From: Pseudomonadota bacterium
Lineage (GTDB): Bacteria > Pseudomonadota > Gammaproteobacteria > Xanthomonadales > Xanthomonadaceae
Length of the DNA stretch: 36,928 bases
Direction: 5' to 3'
Assembly: GCA_023399815.1 (NCBI GenBank)
Contig: JAEWOJ010000150.1
Coordinates: 1 to 36,928 of the forward strand
The notes below the pieces were generated by a model. That model was given only the letters and a program-made list of their open reading frames with translations. It was not told the origin of the DNA and ran no database searches. The first letter of the stretch is position 1, and every line of letters begins with the position of its first letter. Both the position numbers and the translations under genes were made by a program. Positions 23,516 to 31,947 of the stretch are shown here, one piece after another.

Positions 23516-25096
23516 TTGAACACATGGCTGGGGAGCGGGCTGGCGCTCGCGATGGGTGTTGCGGCGCAGGTGGCGGACGCACAGGAGGCGGCGATGCCGA
23601 TGGAACTGCAGCAGCTCGACGCCACCGTGGAACGGGTGCGGCAGCAGTTCGACGTGCCCGGCGTGGCGGTGGCGGTGGTCAAGGACGGCAAGGTGGTGCT
23701 GGAGCGCGGCTGGGGCCTGCGCGAGATCGGCAAGCCCGAGCCGGTGCAGGCCGATACGCTGTTCGCCATCGCCTCCAACACCAAGGCGTTCACCGCCACC
23801 TCGCTGAACCTGCTGGCCGAGGAAGGCAAGCTGAAGATGGACGACCGGGTGATCGACCACCTGCCCGGTTTCCGCATGTCCGATCCCTACGTGACCGGCG
23901 AGATGCGCATCCGCGACCTGCTCTCGCACCGCAGCGGCCTGAGCCTGGGCGCCGGCGACCTGCTGTTCTGGCCGACCACCACCTACAGCAATGCCGAGGT
24001 GGTGGCGCGGCTGGCGCACGTGCCGCTGAAGAACGGCTTCCGCGACCGCTACGCCTACGACAATATCCTCTACGCGGTGGCGCAGCAGGTGATCGAGAAG
24101 GTGTCCGGCCTGTCGTACGCCGACTTCCTGCAGCAGCGCATCTTCGACAAGGTCGGCATGGCCGGCACCCGCTACAACGCCGACCACCTCGAACCCGGCG
24201 ACAAGGCCGCCATCGGCCACGCCAGGTTCGACTTCAAGGACCTGCGCCCGGTGGCGCCGCTGACCTGGTCCAACAATGCCGGTGCCGGCGGCCTCTATTC
24301 CAGCGTGCACGACCTGGCCCGGTGGATGAACGTGCAGCTGGCCGGCGGCAGGCTGGCCGACGGCACCCCGCTGTTCTCGGAACAGACCCAGCGGCAGATG
24401 TGGCAGATGCAGATCCCGCAGGTGGTGCCCAAGCCGTCGGTGCCGGAACTGGCCGCGGCCACGCCCAATTTCGCCGGCTACGGCGAGGGCTGGAGCCTGA
24501 GCGACTACCGCGGGCAGAAGCTGGTGTGGCACACCGGCGGCTGGCCGGGGCAGGTCTCGCGGCTGACCCTGGTGCCCGACCGCAACCTGGGCGTGGTGGT
24601 GTTGACCAACCAGGAAGTGGGTGCGGCGTTCAACGCCATCACCCTGAGCGTGCTCGACGCGATGCTGGGCGCGCCCGAGCACGACTGGGTGGCCGCCTAC
24701 GCCGCCGCCGTCGCCAAGGCGCGGGACAACGCCGACGAAGGCTGGCAGAAGCACGTCGCCGCGCGCGATGCCAGGAGCAGGCCCTCGCTGCCGCTGTCCG
24801 GCTATGCCGGCACCTATCGCGATGCATGGTATGGCGACGTCTCCGTGGAGCAGCAGGGCGGCAGGCTGCGCCTGCGCTTCGGCGCCACCTCCGACCTGGC
24901 CGGCACGATGGAACACTGGCAGCACGACACCTTCATCGTGCGCTGGGACAACCGCTCGCTCAACGCCGATGCCTTCGTCAACTTCAGCCTCGACCCCGAC
25001 GGCAAGGTGCGCGACGTGCGCATGCAGGCGATCTCGGCGCTGACCGATTTCAGCTTCGACTTCCAGGACCTGCTGCTGGTGCCGGTGGCGAAATGA
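23516..25096 (+). CDS. Secreted serine hydrolase, class C beta-lactamase fold
   Basis: This 526-residue protein has a signal peptide ending near residue 23 (VADAQ). The beta-lactamase/transpeptidase-like domain carries SxxK (ASNTK, near residue 87), the Tyr motif YDN (about 180) and HTGG (about 339) in place of KTG. A C-terminal domain of about 110 residues (LSGYAGTYRDAWYGDVSV...) resembles the DUF3471 extension. The start is a TTG at 23516 preceded by a very good GGGAGGAAA ribosome site; no ATG fits the signal peptide. Relatives act as esterases or D-amino peptidases rather than true beta-lactamases; the substrate is unknown. Confidence 0.9.
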   Translation: MNTWLGSGLALAMGVAAQVADAQEAAMPMELQQLDATVERVRQQFDVPGVAVAVVKDGKVVLERGWGLREIGKPEPVQADTLFAIASNTKAFTATSLNLLAEEGKLKMDDRVIDHLPGFRMSDPYVTGEMRIRDLLSHRSGLSLGAGDLLFWPTTTYSNAEVVARLAHVPLKNGFRDRYAYDNILYAVAQQVIEKVSGLSYADFLQQRIFDKVGMAGTRYNADHLEPGDKAAIGHARFDFKDLRPVAPLTWSNNAGAGGLYSSVHDLARWMNVQLAGGRLADGTPLFSEQTQRQMWQMQIPQVVPKPSVPELAAATPNFAGYGEGWSLSDYRGQKLVWHTGGWPGQVSRLTLVPDRNLGVVVLTNQEVGAAFNAITLSVLDAMLGAPEHDWVAAYAAAVAKARDNADEGWQKHVAARDARSRPSLPLSGYAGTYRDAWYGDVSVEQQGGRLRLRFGATSDLAGTMEHWQHDTFIVRWDNRSLNADAFVNFSLDPDGKVRDVRMQAISALTDFSFDFQDLLLVPVAK

Positions 25097-25151
25097 CCGG
25101 CGCCCTGCCGCGGTAGCGCGCCAGGGCGCGTCGCGGCGGGTCATGCAGGGA

Positions 25152-25184
25152 ACAGGCCGCGATGGGACAATCGCGGCCTGTCCC
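25152..25184. terminator. Strong hairpin between hydrolase and ABC exporter genes
   Basis: A 12-base perfect stem, ACAGGCCGCGAT (25152-25163), pairs with ATCGCGGCCTGT (25170-25181) around a six-base loop. Only a short T run follows (CCCGTTT), so it is a weak intrinsic terminator or a transcript-stabilising hairpin. It ends 21 bases before the ABC exporter start. Confidence 0.55.
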
Positions 25185-25202
25185 GTTTCATGCGGTGTGG
25201 CG

Positions 25203-27035
<1,833 letters not shown>

Positions 27036-27251
27036 GCGGCGCCTGCTTGATGCGGCCGGTGCCGGAGCGGCGGCAGGAGTGCGTCAACCGGAGCGGACGG
27101 CAATGCACCGCGACAGCGGCCCGGGAATTTACGGATCAGCGGTCATGGGGCCGCACCGGCACAACACTCGCCGGGGGCTGGTGCGGCAATGGTGGCGCTG
27201 GCCCAGGCCATGGCAACTCCAGCGCCGAGCCTGCTCCAAGAGAGACGCGCT

Positions 27252-27689
27252 TCAGCCGTCGCTGGGCGGCCCGGGCTTCTTCAGGCCCATGCCGACGCTC
27301 GCCGGTGCAGTAAGGGCGAAGCCGAACTGTTCGTAGAGCCGGTACGCCTGCCCGTCGGCGAGCAGGCTGACATAGCCGGAGGGCGGCACCTCGCGTTCGA
27401 TGTAGCGGGCGATCTCGGCCATCACCCGCTTGCCCAGGCCCCGGCCCTGGTGCGCCGGCAGCACCGCGATGTCCACCACCTGGTAGAACGCGCCGCCATC
27501 GCCGATCACCCGGCCCATCGCCACGGCCTGGCCGTCGCACAGCACCTGCACGGCGAACAGCGTGTTGGGCAGGCCGCGCTCGGCCGCCTCGCGGGCCTTG
27601 GGGCTGAGCCCGGATGCCTGCCGCAGATGGCGGTAGGTTTCCACCGAGGGCGTCTCATGCACGACGGTGTAGGCGGGAGTAGTGGTCAT
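27252..27689 (-). CDS. GNAT-family N-acetyltransferase
   Basis: The 145-residue protein has the GNAT core: the beta-strand AVAMGRVIGDGGAFYQVVDIAVLPAHQGRGLGKRVM contains the acetyl-CoA pyrophosphate loop QGRGLG, followed by YVSLLADGQAYRLYEQFGF, the usual C-terminal acceptor-pocket segment. The acceptor is not known. It is the last gene before the cassette array and is of ordinary high GC. The 216 bases between the ABC exporter stop and this gene's 3' end hold nothing I can identify. Confidence 0.88.
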   Translation of the reverse strand: MTTTPAYTVVHETPSVETYRHLRQASGLSPKAREAAERGLPNTLFAVQVLCDGQAVAMGRVIGDGGAFYQVVDIAVLPAHQGRGLGKRVMAEIARYIEREVPPSGYVSLLADGQAYRLYEQFGFALTAPASVGMGLKKPGPPSDG

Positions 27690-27871
27690 AGACGGATTCT
27701 GTCGGGGCGTGGAGCGGCATCATCCCATCCGGGACGCGGGTGATTGTCGTGCGACCTCAGTCTTGGGCACGGACTGCGCACAAGCCAAGCCTTGCCGAGC
27801 GCGGCGACGGCCTGAGGGGCAGGGAGTTTCCACAATACGGCGTGCTGGAAGGCGGGCGCGGCAACCCGCGA

Positions 27872-28183
27872 TCACCGGGGCTGCCCGCGCATGCGTCGTG
27901 ATGCGTCAGGGGCTGCCGTCAGCTCGCTCAAAATGGACTGCGCAACTTCCTGTGCCTTGACTCTTCGCGCTTTAATTCCACGGTACGCAAGAATAACTGC
28001 GCCGGGTATCGCAGCAACAAATGCGCCAAGCGCAATTACCCCCGCGGCTGGCAAAAGTAGCCAGGGAAGGACGGTTGCATCTGTATTGAACACTTGATGG
28101 GTGATGTAGCCAAAGCACAGGGTTGCCGCCACAACCACCGCCCCTATCCACAGGAATCCAACCCACGCCAGATCGCTTTTCAT
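27872..28183 (-). CDS. Small membrane protein at the distal edge of the cassette array
   Basis: This 103-residue protein has two hydrophobic helices (about 7-30 and 38-67) and a basic, probably cytoplasmic C-terminus (IKARRVKAQEVAQ). The start at 28183 is directly next to the long distal attC site. No attC can be seen on its own 3' side, so it is either a terminal cassette that has lost its attC or the first chromosomal gene beyond the array. I recognise no family. The 180 bases between it and the GNAT gene show no clear element. Confidence 0.6.
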   Translation of the reverse strand: MKSDLAWVGFLWIGAVVVAATLCFGYITHQVFNTDATVLPWLLLPAAGVIALGAFVAAIPGAVILAYRGIKARRVKAQEVAQSILSELTAAPDASRRMRGQPR

Positions 28184-28185
28184 CG

Positions 28186-28296
28186 GCTTGATGCCTGAGC
28201 TGAGCCGCCTCGGTTTGCGGTGGAGGATAGCGGCAGGCTGGCAAAAGCCGCGGATCGACACCGCGAAGCGGGGGCGGCTTGAGCGGATGGTTGGGC
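28186..28296 (-). repeat. attC site 1 (long, degenerate distal site)
   Basis: This is an attC-like element of about 110 bases following the 70-residue cassette gene. The outer part GTTGGGC (28290-28296) is a perfect GTTRRRY core complement. The opposite core is degraded (TTGATGCC at 28188-28195 where CTAACGCC is expected). The inner arms GAGCCGCC (28202-28209) and GGCGGCTT (28273-28280) pair. It is nearly twice as long as the others. Confidence 0.7.
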
Positions 28297-28341
28297 CGCC
28301 GCACGATGCGTTTTGATGATCCCGAATGGCAGCCTGGGGAT

Positions 28342-28554
28342 TCAATAATCCACCATGCTGGTTGCAACCCGGATGCCGTTTTCTATGGCGTCTTCCAGGG
28401 TGTCGCCTGGCTCGATGTCACCTGGCTCGAAGCTCACTGGATTTCCGTCAATCCCGATGGATTCAACCTTGGTTTCCTGCTCTGGCCCGGGTTGTGCGGC
28501 GGTTACGGTGATCTGCTTGCCGCGGTACGAAATGGAAGTCGATTTGGTCTGCAT
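28342..28554 (-). CDS. Cassette-borne small acidic protein (unknown)
   Basis: The 70-residue protein has a ribosome site (AGGACAGGAC) right before the ATG. The sequence begins MQTKSTSISYRGKQITVTAA and has an acidic second half (FEPGDIEPGDTLEDAIENG). No membrane segment or signal peptide is seen, so it is probably cytoplasmic. It is the gene of the cassette closed by attC 1. I recognise no family. Confidence 0.65.
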   Translation of the reverse strand: MQTKSTSISYRGKQITVTAAQPGPEQETKVESIGIDGNPVSFEPGDIEPGDTLEDAIENGIRVATSMVDY

Positions 28555-28590
28555 GTCCTGTCCTTCATGGCGAGAGAACTGCTAAAGGTG

Positions 28591-28650
28591 GCCTGGTGCC
28601 TGAGTCAAGCCACGTTGCGAAGCGGTGTCGGCTTGAATGAGTTGTCAGGG
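28591..28650 (-). repeat. attC site 2
   Basis: This 60-base site has the shared layout: outer core GTCAGGG (28644-28650), inner box CGGCTTGAATGA, a loop region GCGAAGCGG, the mirrored TGAGTCAAGCC, and the other core as GGTGCC, which is degraded at the AAC triplet. It follows the GFA cassette gene. Confidence 0.85.
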
Positions 28651-28668
28651 ACACCGCGTGGAGGACAT

Positions 28669-29052
28669 TCAATCGAGGAATGTCCACGTGTCTGCACCAT
28701 CGAAACGCCTGACGACTACTGACTCAAGGAGCGTCGGCTCGAAGTTGCGCAGATTCACTCCGTGCCGGGCGCCAGGTTTTGGATCTAATGGCTCCCAGTG
28801 GGTGATGATGCCGCACGTCTTGCAACGCACGTTCCTCAGCGTCCGATCGCCACAGATATAGTCTTCCGTGTGCCCGGGATGGCCTTGAATGGACACGGTG
28901 CCTAGCTCGTAGTAGGCCCATATGCCTCCGGACCGACGGCAGAGCGAGCAATTGCAACTCGTAGCCTCGACTGGCGCAAATGGAAGCGTGAGGTGGACTG
29001 CCCCGCAATGGCAGAAGCCGTGAAGCGATGGTGTTGGCTGCCCGTGACCCAT
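28669..29052 (-). CDS. Cassette-borne GFA-family (CENP-V/GFA) zinc protein
   Basis: The 127-residue protein is of the glutathione-dependent formaldehyde-activating enzyme fold. The zinc-binding cysteines are present in the family order: FCHCGAVHL, CNCSLCRRSGG and VRCKTCGIITHWEPLDP, followed by GVNLRNFEP. Family members bind structural zinc; catalysis on S-hydroxymethylglutathione is shown for few. The ATG at 29052 was chosen for a GAGGAT ribosome site nine bases upstream, over an in-frame TTG at 29061. A second GFA gene lies at 35708 outside the array and differs in sequence, so it is not a recent copy. Confidence 0.85.
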   Translation of the reverse strand: MGHGQPTPSLHGFCHCGAVHLTLPFAPVEATSCNCSLCRRSGGIWAYYELGTVSIQGHPGHTEDYICGDRTLRNVRCKTCGIITHWEPLDPKPGARHGVNLRNFEPTLLESVVVRRFDGADTWTFLD

Positions 29053-29077
29053 GGTTCGCAATCCTCACTGCTGTGCC

Positions 29078-29137
29078 GCTTAACGCCTGAGTCAAGCCGC
29101 GCTGCGAAGTGGCATCGGCTTGAATGAATCGTTAGGC
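29078..29137 (-). repeat. attC site 3
   Basis: This 60-base site has both cores intact: GCTTAACGCC at 29078-29087 (GTTAAGC on the minus strand) and GTTAGGC at 29131-29137. The inner boxes TGAGTCAAGCCGC and CATCGGCTTGAATGA pair around GCGAAG. Of the eight it best matches the GTTRRRY consensus on both sides. Confidence 0.9.
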
Positions 29138-29584
29138 AGTGCTCGCCTGCCACCAGAACCAGAGTGGAAGATCATCACCAATAGAAAAGTCGCCGACTCC
29201 GTTTGGTATGCCAGCAAGGCCATTGCGGAGTGGGGCGAGCCAATCATGGCCGAAGGATAGCTCAGCGGGTTCCAGTTGCGGTGGGAAGAGCCAGTGATCG
29301 GGGATGCTGGAAAAACTGATGCATAGCTTTGCGGGTGCGTTGAACCTGGCCGTGCCATGCTTGTTGTTGGGTACGCCAAGGATGGCTGGGGTAGGAGGAG
29401 TGAGTCCCACGGAACGTGTTGTGCCTGCTCCATCTGCGGAGAGTGCTTCAATCAGTGTTATTAGAGACTCACAGCCCGCAGGATTGGCGCTGAGGTGCCA
29501 ACCTGGGTAGTTGCGTTCGTTCTCCGTGTAGCGCCAGAGCGAGATTGCGCCATGCTGTTTCCACGAATGCGAAGAAAGTTTCAT
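29132..29584 (-). CDS. Cassette-borne protein of unknown function
   Basis: The 150-residue protein begins MKLSSHSWKQHGAISLWRYT and ends in an aromatic stretch LWFWWQASTA, whose stop overlaps the core of attC 3. It is Pro/Trp-rich, with LLGVP-type turns (TPAILGVPNNKHGTARF, FSSIPDHWLFPPQLEP). It has no signal peptide or clear membrane helix, so is probably cytoplasmic. The ATG at 29584 lies just inside the cassette next to attC 4; upstream extension would translate the attC. I do not recognise a family. Confidence 0.65.
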   Translation of the reverse strand: MKLSSHSWKQHGAISLWRYTENERNYPGWHLSANPAGCESLITLIEALSADGAGTTRSVGLTPPTPAILGVPNNKHGTARFNAPAKLCISFSSIPDHWLFPPQLEPAELSFGHDWLAPLRNGLAGIPNGVGDFSIGDDLPLWFWWQASTA

Positions 29585-29589
29585 GCACT

Positions 29590-29649
29590 GCCTGGCGCCT
29601 GAATTAGGCCGATGGGCGAAGCCCGTTCGGCTTGGATGAATTGTCAGGC
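29590..29649 (-). repeat. attC site 4
   Basis: This 60-base site has cores GCCTGGCGCC (29590-29599) and GTCAGGC (29643-29649), inner boxes GAATTAGGCCGA and TTCGGCTTGGATGA, and loop GGGCGAAGCCC, which is a short perfect hairpin. It is translated in part as the C-terminal tail of the upstream cassette gene. Confidence 0.88.
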
Positions 29650-30056
29650 CTGTACCATCTGGCGGACGGCGGCAAGAACATGAGCACAAGAGCCCCAAGC
29701 TGAAATGTGGCCTGGGCGGCCAGGATGATTCTAAGCGCCGGTAGAAGGGCGTGCTCAATGGCAAAAGGAAAAAGCGAGATATTGGCCGCCAGCAGAATTG
29801 CAACTATCCAGCGGGCCCAGTTGATTCGCGAGAGAATGGCTGCGATAAGTAACGCAGTGAGGCCAAAGACGAGGGAAAACGCAACGCCAGTCATGACTCC
29901 AGTAGTCGGAGTGTCGACGAATAGGAATTTGGAGTGGCCCGCCAGGAGGCTACAAATGATGAATGCAGCCGCAAGCTTCACCGACGCCGGTCGACGAGGC
30001 GTATCGCGAAGTTCATTGTCGCTTGTTTGTGGTGCCGAGCAGGGATTTTCGTGCAT
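29604..30056 (-). CDS. Cassette-borne four-helix membrane protein with attC-encoded tail
   Basis: This 150-residue protein has about 25 charged N-terminal residues and four hydrophobic helices (about 27-48, 53-77, 80-100 and 108-130). The last 13 residues, DNSSKPNGLRPSA, are encoded by attC 4, and the stop lies inside that site. There is no strong ribosome site. The function is unknown; many cassette genes encode small membrane proteins of this sort. Confidence 0.7.
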   Translation of the reverse strand: MHENPCSAPQTSDNELRDTPRRPASVKLAAAFIICSLLAGHSKFLFVDTPTTGVMTGVAFSLVFGLTALLIAAILSRINWARWIVAILLAANISLFPFAIEHALLPALRIILAAQATFQLGALVLMFLPPSARWYRPDNSSKPNGLRPSA

Positions 30057-30060
30057 ACAG

Positions 30061-30120
30061 GTCTAGCGCCTGAATTAAGCCTGCCCGCGAAGCGGGTTCG
30101 GCTTGAATGAATTGTCAGGG
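30061..30120 (-). repeat. attC site 5
   Basis: This 60-base site has cores GTCTAGCGCC (30061-30070) and GTCAGGG (30114-30120), a hairpin loop CCCGCGAAGCGGG, and boxes TGAATTAAGC and TTCGGCTTGAATGA. Part of it is translated as the tail of the next cassette gene. Confidence 0.9.
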
Positions 30121-30533
30121 TGCACCCGGCGGATGTCTGCAGCGCCAAGAAATATTGGAACAATAGCAGCCGCGGTGCACAGCGCAGCCAATATGTAGTG
30201 ATTGGGGCGCAGGAACGGCACACCCCAGGCGAAGAATAGCCATGCCAACCAAAGGTTGGCCAACGCAATAGCCGCAACGAACCAACCCCGCGCTTTTGGC
30301 TGTGCGGCAGTGAATCTGTAAGGCCAACTCAGTGACGTGACTACGTAAGTCGGAACGAGCCAAAGAAGAATGTACTTGGACATCTCAATGCCTATAGCTA
30401 GCGGGATGCCGATGGAGTCGGCTTGAACGTTGTACAAGCCGGCCGAAAGATTGGACTTTAGCAAGAAATATGTTGCTGCGTTGATCGCAGTAATGGCTAA
30501 GACAAAGAATGTCAAACGCCAAAGAAGTCTCAT
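30075..30533 (-). CDS. Cassette-borne four-helix membrane protein with attC-encoded tail
   Basis: The 152-residue protein has four hydrophobic helices (about 4-24, 42-64, 82-104 and 110-132). It ends HPDNSFKPNPLRGQA, whose last part is encoded by attC 5. The ATG at 30533 lies seven bases inside attC 6's edge, with a weak AGGG ribosome site. Its topology resembles that of the neighbouring cassette protein, but the sequences do not look homologous apart from the tail. Function unknown. Confidence 0.7.
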   Translation of the reverse strand: MRLLWRLTFFVLAITAINAATYFLLKSNLSAGLYNVQADSIGIPLAIGIEMSKYILLWLVPTYVVTSLSWPYRFTAAQPKARGWFVAAIALANLWLAWLFFAWGVPFLRPNHYILAALCTAAAIVPIFLGAADIRRVHPDNSFKPNPLRGQA

Positions 30534-30538
30534 GTATG

Positions 30539-30598
30539 CCCTGATGCCTGAATTAAGCTGCGCCGCAAAGCTGCGTCGGCTTGAATGAATTGTTAGGG
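30539..30598 (-). repeat. attC site 6
   Basis: This 60-base site has outer core GTTAGGG (30592-30598). The other core is degraded (CTGATGCC where CTAACGCC is expected). Boxes TGAATTAAGC and GTCGGCTTGAATGA flank a loop containing CGCAAAG, with A in place of the usual G. Confidence 0.88.
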
Positions 30599-31384
30599 CA
30601 TACTCGCACTTAAGTCCTTGTCGAGCCAGTGCCACTCCAGCGGTTCATGCTGGTCGTCACGCTCTTCTTTCGTGAGGCACATATTCTTAAGTAACTTCGG
30701 CATGTTGTTGCAATTTGTTTGAAGCAAGACAATATCTTCTTCCGACAGCTGGAACGTAAGGGTGGGTAACTCTGCAATGGCTTTGTTTCGATTGTGAACC
30801 AGTATTTCTACATGGTACCGCCCCCTCTTCCAGATCATTTGGGACTGCAAAAATGCCTGCATATCCTGGACGTGCGATGAGGTGTAAAAAGTGCCGGATT
30901 TATATTGATTGGCGTTTATAAGGCGGCGGCGTTCGCGATTAAAGGCATAATTGTATGCCTTGAGTCCTTGTGTATGGGGCTCCAGACGGTTTCGGAATAG
31001 AAGGTCTTTAAAATCTGTCGGCAGTATCTTGATGGCGATGGCTTCAGATTCTTGATAAATCGGCTGGCTTTGTACGCCGGGCATGATCATTTGGCCTTTA
31101 ACCTCCGTGATCTCGTGCCAGCGGAAATTATATTTATCTCCCGATTCATGTTTAATATTGAATTCAATCGCGTCAATCAAAATATTATCGTGCTCAGCGG
31201 TTATCGCTGCCTTAATATTAAAGATGGGGCCAAGCTCTGTAAACCCGACCTCGCAAATACGAGCGGGAGTAATCGTGAGTTTGGGTTTGCGAAGCATCTT
31301 GATCGACAAAGTGACAAGATGCGGCAACCATGCAGCAGCTCCAACAAGGCTGATTCCTAACGTCCAAAGCTGTACAGTCGTCAT
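30593..31384 (-). CDS. Cassette-borne membrane-anchored protein of unknown function
   Basis: The 263-residue protein is the largest in the array. One hydrophobic helix (about residues 5-30, LGISLVGAAAWLPHLVTLSI) precedes a basic stop-transfer (KMLRKPKL), leaving a 230-residue soluble domain. That domain has beta-rich segments (IFNIKAAITAEHDNILIDAI), a basic middle (NRERRRLINANQYKSG) and an acidic C-terminus. AGGAGA lies eight bases before the ATG. The gene is clearly more AT-rich than the chromosome, as expected for an acquired cassette. The stop overlaps the core of attC 6. I recognise no family. Confidence 0.75.
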   Translation of the reverse strand: MTTVQLWTLGISLVGAAAWLPHLVTLSIKMLRKPKLTITPARICEVGFTELGPIFNIKAAITAEHDNILIDAIEFNIKHESGDKYNFRWHEITEVKGQMIMPGVQSQPIYQESEAIAIKILPTDFKDLLFRNRLEPHTQGLKAYNYAFNRERRRLINANQYKSGTFYTSSHVQDMQAFLQSQMIWKRGRYHVEILVHNRNKAIAELPTLTFQLSEEDIVLLQTNCNNMPKLLKNMCLTKEERDDQHEPLEWHWLDKDLSASMP

Positions 31385-31400
31385 CTAATATCTCCTGGTG

Positions 31401-31461
31401 GCCTGACGCCTGAGTTAAGTCGATCCGCGAAGCGTGGTTCGGATTAAATGAATTGCTAGGC
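31401..31461 (-). repeat. attC site 7
   Basis: This 61-base site has cores GCCTGACGCC (31401-31410) and GCTAGGC (31455-31461) and inner boxes TGAGTTAAGTCGAT and GGTTCGGATTAAATGA with the loop CCGCGAAGCG. The C in GCTAGGC departs from the GTT core. Confidence 0.88.
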
Positions 31462-31809
31462 AGCGCCCTTGGCATTGCCGTGCCTAATCATAACTCTAAG
31501 CAAATCTAGCCGCCGCTCAATTGGCAGTAAAGGTTCCTGAATTACACGAAGGATCTCGAGATCAGTGTTGCGCATGCCAATTGCCTCACTGCCAGGCCGC
31601 TTATCATAGCTGGACAAAAAGGTTCTGAGCGAAGCCTCTATCTCAGCGATTGATGGTAAATAAAGCCGATTAAGGTTTGGTGCATCTGAATTTATGGAGT
31701 TAACGTACTCTAGAAAAATGTTTACGCGATCTACACGGTCCAAGCTTGCCGCTACCCGGTCGCTCACATCTTTGCGGATCTCATTAGCTACAAGTTTGTA
31801 GTTGAGCAT
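31456..31809 (-). CDS. Cassette-borne helical protein of unknown function
   Basis: This 117-residue protein is soluble, charged and probably all-helical (MLNYKLVANEIRKDVSDRVA, later LPIERRLDLLRVMIRHGNAKGAA). The stop overlaps the core of attC 7. An in-frame GTG four codons upstream (31821) is an alternative start; neither has a convincing ribosome site. No family is recognised. Confidence 0.6.
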   Translation of the reverse strand: MLNYKLVANEIRKDVSDRVAASLDRVDRVNIFLEYVNSINSDAPNLNRLYLPSIAEIEASLRTFLSSYDKRPGSEAIGMRNTDLEILRVIQEPLLPIERRLDLLRVMIRHGNAKGAA

Positions 31810-31883
31810 CGCGATTCGCACAGTTACGACTAGGCTGAGTGTTGCGGATGAATAGCGCTAGAATTGCGAGATATGTCATCAAT

Positions 31884-31943
31884 GCCTAACGCCTGAGTTA
31901 AGCCGAGCCGCGAAGCGGCGTCGGCTTGAATGAATTGTTAGGG
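31884..31943 (-). repeat. attC site 8
   Basis: This 60-base site has cores GCCTAACGCC (31884-31893) and GTTAGGG (31937-31943) and the near-perfect palindrome AAGCCGAGCCGCGAAGCGGC-GTCGGCTT between them. The IS30 element begins four bases beyond it. It closely resembles attC sites of mobile-integron cassettes. Confidence 0.92.
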
Positions 31944-31947
31944 TCGC

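Noticed and set aside
27690..27871. Possible attC on the 3' side of the 103-residue membrane protein
   Set aside because: A GGCCTGAG word occurs near 27809, but no paired inner boxes or GTTRRRY core accompany it.
29132..29803. Longer start for the 150-residue cassette protein
   Set aside because: The extension translates attC 4 and the start of the neighbouring cassette; the ATG at 29584 fits the cassette boundaries.
28186..31943. The regularly spaced palindromes as a CRISPR array
   Set aside because: The units are about 60 bases, spaced by 0.1-0.9 kb with genes between, and vary in sequence; they fit attC sites and not CRISPR repeats.
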